Shown here: piece after piece, positions 58,608-64,000 of the stretch
Numbering within the stretch: position 1 is the stretch's first letter
Layout: each line of letters begins with the position of its first letter
Assembly: GCA_011947345.1 (NCBI GenBank)
Contig: JAAVTG010000748.1
Span: 60,271-124,270 of the forward strand
DNA length: 64,000 nucleotides
Reading direction: 5' to 3'
Source of the DNA: Phytophthora quininea
Taxonomy: Eukaryota > Oomycota > Peronosporomycetes > Peronosporales > Peronosporaceae
Program-made: the position numbers and the translations under genes
Notes under the pieces: generated by a model
The model's input: the letters and a program-made list of their open reading frames with translations, nothing else
Database searches by the model: none
What the model was told of the DNA's origin: nothing

Positions 58608-59472
58608 CTACCAGTACATGTTGTGATACTTGCTAGACCATGAAACACGGACACGAATTTCTCGGTTGAGCTGCCAAACCGAACAAAACTTGCGTTTACA
58701 GCTGTCACGATGGCGCCAACATAGCTTGAGAGTGGTGAAAATGTTCAATAATCTTGGTGCGGTCGTCACAAAATCTACAACTGCAGCATTAGTGGATGGG
58801 TCAAAGACGAGGTTGTTGACAAAAACGACCGTGCTCGAAAACATGGCGGTCTTCGTGGTGGCGCGTGCTCTCCGAACGTCATCTTCGTAGATTGAAATCT
58901 TCTGAAGTCTAGAGAACTTGTTCGCCGCACCGCAAATAACGGACTTCGACAGGGAGGCTAGTGAAGCCTGAGTTTCAACACCAATTGCCATCCCCACTTG
59001 TGTCTCTAACGCCACTTGTACAACGATATTCCCAATCCCGATCCGATGTCCAAAAGTATATCGGTGGATTTAAGCGTGGGTAACACCGAGAGAATTGTCG
59101 TCACTCCATCTGCAGAAACCTCACCAGGATGGAGATCAGGTGAACTGCAGCTTGAATAAATTTCTTGCCGTGAAACAAACTGGAAAATTTCAGCTACGGC
59201 GCTATGAGCATCTACGGCGTTCATTGGTAATATTTTCGTTCTTTTGAAACCCCATCCATACCATTAGCGTGAAATCTCCTCGGGAACTGATCCAGATTTG
59301 TGCCATATGTCCTCTTCAAAGTCTTCAGCCGACTTTGCAGTTGCCGTTGAGTTTTCCCAGTCGATGCCATGCCCCGCCAAACCTCTCTCCAGTTGATCGT
59401 ACGTCCCTGCTCCACCTGCTCCTTTGCGAGTCGAAAAAGTAAAAGATCTTCGCCATCCGAGAAGTCTCCCAT
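58608..59472 (-). CDS. SANT/Myb-like plus DOT1-like SAM methyltransferase
   Basis: The start MGDFSDGEDLLLFRLAKEQ at 59472 gives a deduced 288 residues. Residues 10-65 form a SANT/Myb-like helix bundle (INWREVWRGMA, QLQSRLKTLKRTYG). The methyltransferase follows with motif I DIGSGLGNIVVQ (59050), an acidic post-I strand (GVET), VVFVNNLVFD (58817) resembling the DOT1 NNFxF segment, and a C-terminal SWSSKYHNMYW. DOT1 enzymes methylate nucleosomal H3K79; the target here is not proven. Two single-base gaps (A4 at 59234-59237, G3 at 59031-59033) interrupt the frame; with both restored the length is exactly 289 codons. The 5' end lies 74 bp from the right arm, so its promoter overlaps the repeat. 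Confidence 0.7.
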
Positions 59473-59545
59473 CCTTCTGTCAAGCAAAAATGAGAGTACA
59501 GAGAACACAAAATAGTTCGTCCACTTGTTAAAAGCCGATGAACTG

Positions 59546-61211
59546 CTAAAACTGGCAGCTAATTCTTTGTTGAAGCTGCAAGGAGTCGTGTCGCACGAAG
59601 CATCGGGAGGAGCTCGTGCAACAAGCAATTTTCAAAGCTTGAAATGCGCGCCAAGCTCCGCCGCGACGGTTCGGCAAGTACTTTTCTCGGCTGGGCTCGC
59701 TCCGACGATTCGCGATCATGATTGGCGGAATTTAAAAACTCCGTCTCTGATTGGCCATGTCATAACTGCTCTCAAGGTGGCCCCATGACAAAGTTGCGGG
59801 CGGATCGGATCTCATTTTCCAATTTGCGGAGTCCGCCACGCCCGATTCCAGCACCCGTCACGCCGGCTGCGACAACTCGACACCTGTGCGAAGCTGCCAC
59901 GATGGCCTCAATGCTGCCCTAAATCCATGATGCCGGCCTCAACGCGGCCCAATGCCACTCGCACGCAGATCGTACCGCCCGGCACGCTGACCGACGCCCC
60001 ATGTCGCCCCATGCTCTGCGATGCTGCCCGGCACGATCCCACCAGTCCACCACGCTGCCCAACGATTCGTAATGCGGTTCGGCAGGCTGACCAATGACTG
60101 TGCTGCTGTTCGCCAGTGCCGAACGCTCCACGATGCTGTCCGGCAGGCTGCTCGACGCTCGTGATGCCGTCCAGCAGACAACCCAATGCCCGTGCTGCAC
60201 GTCGCTACGCTACACAAGACCCAATATATTGGGCATCTCTCTGCTCCAATCCAAGACTGTTGGCGTTGGCCGTTCCGCAGCCGTGACGCTGCGCTACATT
60301 TGCTGTATCAGTGGATGTGTGGTGGCGCACATTCTGCCCGTGGTGCTACGCCCCAAGGACGTGAAGCATGCGTCTCGATTACCTCGACGCGCGGCCTGTT
60401 GATGTGGTGCCGTCTTCCCGGCATGGCTCACCGACTCATGCGAACAGTCACCGACAATGTTTCTAGTCGCTGCTACCCGCCTATTGAGATCGAAGGCTGC
60501 TGGATTTGCTGAGCGGAACGCAATTGAGGACTCTACTTGTCGAAGGAGTGGATTGGGGAATTAGATCGGCGGCACAACTTCCGGTGCAAAGCCTCAAGAA
60601 CGTCTACAGCGTCTACGTTGCTCGAGGACGGGTGAACAGCTCTTTGACTGTAGGAAGTGCCAAGACATCGAGCTTCGGTGGGCGTAAATGCCGTTAATGA
60701 CCTCGACACGTGATAATATCTGTAATGAGTTTCGCGTTTACTTTACTGGTTTGAATATTCGCTAAAGCAAGTGCCGACAGCATAACCTGTTTAGGTCTGA
60801 ATGTCATGCGACCGTATCCCGTTCTGGTCGGAATACCACGACCATATCCCGTTCTTGTCGGGAATTCCGTGCGATTTGCGATTCAGTGTAACCTATACGT
60901 TACTCTTCTATACAAATGTGTATATATTTGGTCCACACTGTGGTTACGCTTTACTATTCTGCTCGAAGTTTGCCTTTACAAATACTAAGTACTTGCGGTG
61001 GAGTGTGATGTTTTGCTCTCTGTATTTGTTTCAACCGATCACTGAATACGATCTGCATGCTTTGTTGCTCTAGTGTGACCACCGCTGTTTAGACACAATC
61101 TCGGTGGCGTTTTGGTTCTGTCGATTGGCAGGCGCTCGTGATTAGCTGCCTCACTTCAGAAATCAGCGCAGCTCCTATACATCGCCATCATCGCTCTAGT
61201 GCTCAGCTCAC
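59546..61211 (-). repeat. Right arm of the long-inverted-arm element
   Basis: Reverse complement of the left arm. Its inner edge lies just upstream of the methyltransferase start, so it probably supplies that gene's promoter. Confidence 0.85.
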
Positions 61212-62663
61212 TGACCAGGCTCACGCCCCATAATCCCTGCCTGTGAATCCGGAGCTGATGCCGGACCCGACCGATCTAACTCCTTCACGGACGCATTGTT
61301 CACGCGGATCTCAGCGCCGCGCACGGCCGCCACCACGCGGCAACGAATTTTAACGCCCACGGAGCGGTACCCCGTCCACACACTTGAACTATCCACCTAT
61401 TTCCTAAACAGGCCTCAATCACAAAAACGACACCGCCGTCGCCTCGTTCTCCACACTCGTTCATATTATCGCGTTGAGTGCTGAGGTCTTAACATCACAT
61501 CTCCACTACACCCGCGCGATGACACCGAGTCCACCCGTGTGACGATCATCACGCGCTCAGTCCAAGTGAGGCACCAGCGACATGCCTTTGGCTTTGGCGA
61601 GTCATATGCCGTTGGGACAGACGTTGGTGCAGTGGTCTCCGTTGCCGATGGGGCGGTCGTGGATGGAGCGGTGATAGACGGAGTTTCCTGCGATGTCGAA
61701 ACTTCATTAGCAATTGCGTCCCCTTCTAAGCTTGCTCGAACGTGTCCGCGATCGTGTTGCCACCGTCGCACTCGGTGCCAAAGTGCCGCTGTACGTGTAT
61801 GACGTGACAAACGTGTGAAGTCCATGCCGAGAATGTTTACTCAGTGCCACACTTGAGACCAAGGCTTCAGTTGCTACGACTGCAACCCCGACTGCCACAA
61901 CTGCGCCGCCCAGTTGCAACACCAGAAAGAATTTGCTATGCCATCGCTGCCTTGATGCGACCGGGTTGTTCTGTCTAAAAGCTACTGCGTGATATTCTCA
62001 GTTCACGCGAAGGTACTCGTTCGCAGGCGAACTCAACAATTTTGTGACACCAAAGCATCGGCATAGAATGCTAACGCTTCATCAGACGACACGATGCTTC
62101 TTGTGCAACAAGGCGGCAATCTTTTTATTCTCTATCCGACGCATTTGCTCCAGCGATCTACCAGTTTGGTCCAAGTACGCTGCGAAGAAGACGATGGCTG
62201 GCAGTGAGAGGTGCCACCTTGCAACACCGAATGCTGCACTCGCTGTCTATCGGCATCTGGGTATGTTTTCTTGCACCATGGTCGCGGCAGTCGTTCAGCA
62301 CGTCGTCGCATTGCATTGACAGCCTGACAATCTCCACCGGAAGTGCTGTTTACGTGGCGGCGTTGGCGCCGGATCAATGCACGGGCTGGAGCGGAAGTGC
62401 TCGTTCTTCTTTACTTGCACGATGACCAGCAGGCGACTTAAACTAGTAACGCCCGGAGTGTTCTGGCCCTCACCACCACCGCAAGTGCTGCCATTACCCC
62501 CAAGCCGAAGATACCAGTATAAGCGATCACGTCGCAGCCGACACTTTTCGCGTCGTTGCCATTGACAAATTGGACCCGCAGCAGTAGGCCATCGAGCTGT
62601 CTGCGCCGAGGCGTTCGCATCTACCACGCCTTCGTATCATGGATGTCGCTCCTCGAGCGGCCG
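61212..62663. other. No gene recognised; hydrophobic and Thr-rich open stretches
   Basis: Minus-strand stretches encode a hydrophobic helix (GGAVVAVGVAVVATEALVSS, about 61880) followed by a Thr/Pro-rich tract (TAPSTTAPSATETTAPTS). Another helix lies near 62500 (GLGVMAALAVVVRA). They may belong to a broken membrane or surface protein, but no continuous gene could be supported. A GCGGCCGC lies near 62660. Confidence 0.35.
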
Positions 62664-63545
62664 CTAACACCGAGGAACAGACACTTTGTGCCCGTGGCGT
62701 CTCAATAAGTTGCATTCACCAACGTAAGTCTTGCGGTGGCCTCGGATCTCCGACTCGTCGTGGACTCCGCCAAGTGCAACCCGCTCTAAATTGCGGTTGG
62801 TGGCCGCAGCAATGGATCTCCCTAACGACGTTTTACCGACACCAGGAGGTCCTACAAGACACGGAATAGGCCCACGCATGTCTCGTTTAAGACTGCGGAC
62901 GGCAATGTACTGCGCTTATTGACCTTGTCTAGGCCGTAGTTGTCCGCGTCGAGCTGTTTGCGCACGCGTTCCACCAAAAGCGAGTCGGCCGTGGACTTGT
63001 TCCATGGCAGCTCTGAAAGAACTCGAGGTAGTTGTGGAGAATGCCGTACTCTGGTTGCATAGCCGTTATGCCGTTCAGACGCCGCAGCTCGCGCTGCGCG
63101 ATTGGCAGCTTTGGGTTCCAGTTTCAGCGCATTCAGTCGCTCTTCCAGCAGACTGATCTCGCTGGCATTTTCCTCCAGCGCCATCTTCAACCTCGCCCAG
63201 CTCCTTCTTAATGGCTTCTAGTTGCTGTCGCGGCAAGAACTCCTTCCTCGTGCCTTCCAGCTTGTCTTGCACCTCGCTTTGGATCTTGCGTTGCGGTTTG
63301 GACTTCTCCGTCTCCTGTTCTAGCAGCGCCACTGCGCGCTCACAACGGAGGGCCACAGGCACCGCCTCCACCACTTGCTGCTTCTCGGCCGCAGTTACGT
63401 TCAAATAGGACACGACCACGTCCGCCAGCTCTCCAGCTGACGAGTTGCCAATGGCATCCACCAGTTTGTTGCTGCGTCGTAGCAATGGTGCACTCTTGGA
63501 CGTCTCGTAGAACTGAACAACTTTCATCTTAAACTCCGGCTTGCA
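62664..63545 (-). pseudogene. Lon protease fragment, peroxisomal (LONP2-like) type
   Basis: In order on the minus strand: end of the N-terminal domain (LADVVVSYLNVTAAEKQQVV), the linker helix LEGTRKEFLPRQQLEAIKKE characteristic of the peroxisomal branch, then the helical domain with LSELPWNKSTADSL. Next come [11 protein letters not shown] and the AAA+ start with Walker [10 protein letters not shown] followed by [18 protein letters not shown]. The sequence then departs from Lon at [10 protein letters not shown]. Walker B, sensor residues and the Ser/Lys protease domain are absent. Frame changes occur near 62910, 63090 and 63190. Peroxisomal Lon is a matrix quality-control ATPase; this copy cannot be complete. 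A missing exon beyond a GT at the break is the alternative. Confidence 0.7.
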
Positions 63546-64000
63546 CTCAAGCGGGATATTCTCGTCCGGACAATGCTAATGCCGCGTTCACAGGTCTCAT
63601 CGATATGGCGAAGTAGAGCGCCATGATCCGGAAGTGGCAGGAGCACATCGGGGAATAAATCCGAAGTAATTCCTCGGAACAGTGGCAGATCGTCAGACGT
63701 AAATTTAGGGAGATTCAGATCTTGAACAGACCGCAACACAATTTTATCTTCCGTCCAAAAGGATCATTGCCGAGTTGCTGACGCAGCGCACCAGTGGCGA
63801 CAAGGATGGAATTGACCGCACGCATACCGTAATCGTAGTGCTTCTGCGACGAAAGTTGTTCAGAAGCTAACTGCCGCACTTGAGTGAGTTTCCTGGCGTT
63901 GCTTCGAGCCTGCGCAAAACCAAATGAGTAGAGTCAATTTCGGAAATCAAGGCGTGTCGGCACCATCATGGCACACGGTCTAAACAACGCCTTTAACTTA
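63546..64000 (-). pseudogene. Dynein heavy chain fragment (extends beyond the window)
   Basis: Minus-strand translation from the window edge gives LFRPCAMMVP, then after an intron-like or frame break SSQKHYDYGMRAVNSILVAT. After a missing T in a T4 run near 63760 it continues [20 protein letters not shown] and ITSDLFPDV. This is the dynein heavy chain motor region (conserved HYDYGMRAV and LPKF...DLPLFxGIxSDLFP elements). The match ends near 63570, where Lon-like sequence begins. The rest would lie outside the window. Confidence 0.7.

Larger units (their letters stand above)
55879..61211. mobile_element. Long-inverted-arm (foldback-like) element carrying a SANT/DOT1-like gene
   Basis: A left arm (55879-57597, 1.72 kb) and right arm (59546-61211, 1.67 kb) are reverse complements with small indels. 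For example, 6 bp are extra in the left arm near 56885, and the outermost 100 bp differ more. The inner match stops sharply at GTTTTAG (57597) and CTAAAAC (59546), leaving a 1.95-kb unique centre with one recognisable gene. The arms contain GC-rich subrepeats (GGGCAGCATCG variants, 56990-57240) and the palindrome CCAATATATTGG. No transposase is seen. The structure resembles foldback transposons or a TIR element that captured a gene. Outer ends are given to within about 10 bp and no target duplication was established. Confidence 0.7.

Overview
The window looks like an oomycete nuclear chromosome segment, most likely Peronosporales (Phytophthora-like). Evidence: compact genes with GT-AG introns of about 45-170 bp, transposon families that oomycetes carry (piggyBac-like with an N-terminal extension, DIRS-like tyrosine-recombinase retroelement, hAT, pogo and Tc1/mariner), a SANT/Myb plus DOT1-like methyltransferase gene, and eukaryotic housekeeping genes (PIG-Y, YAE1, TMEM144-like, peroxisomal Lon, dynein heavy chain). 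The species cannot be named from the sequence.

Layout. 1-2911: a tandem array of a 1.13-kb unit, each carrying one minus-strand tRNA-Lys(CUU). 2912-10500: decayed DNA-transposon remnants. 10560-13115: hAT transposase. 13422-35667: gene-rich core with PIG-Y, a possible 2OG-oxygenase-like protein, three five-exon ankyrin paralogs (orientation -,+,-), a secreted/single-pass membrane protein, a coiled-coil/PDZ/ankyrin protein, a long coiled-coil protein, YAE1, and a divergent pair of TMEM144-like transporter genes. 35932-45853: a repeat-structured block in which a 2.68-kb segment (multi-pass membrane protein gene plus small Cys/His protein gene) occurs twice in inverted orientation around a bZIP-like gene, bounded by direct repeats. 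46341-50930: a conserved fragment and a degenerate DIRS-like element. 50865-51983: a clean five-exon gene of unknown function. 52359-55696: piggyBac-like transposase. 55879-61211: a 5.3-kb palindromic element with 1.7-kb inverted arms around a SANT/DOT1-like methyltransferase gene. 62664-64000: a Lon fragment joined to a dynein heavy chain fragment.

The main technical point is that at least 13 otherwise coherent genes are broken by -1 (sometimes -2) shifts, nearly all located in short homopolymers or a dinucleotide run. In the genes I counted (three ankyrin paralogs, the secreted/TM protein, both coiled-coil proteins, membrane-protein copy 1, the 46-kb fragment and the DOT1-like gene), restoring the run length makes total coding length an exact multiple of three. 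Two near-identical copies differ at one such run. This fits base-calling error in the assembly better than mass pseudogenisation, so 'frameshifted' genes here should not be called pseudogenes without read support. Real decay is also visible: a 4-bp deletion in membrane-protein copy 2, a lost splice donor, a lost exon, and the old transposon remnants.

The most unusual candidate system is the long-inverted-arm element carrying a SANT/DOT1-like chromatin methyltransferase and no recognisable transposase.
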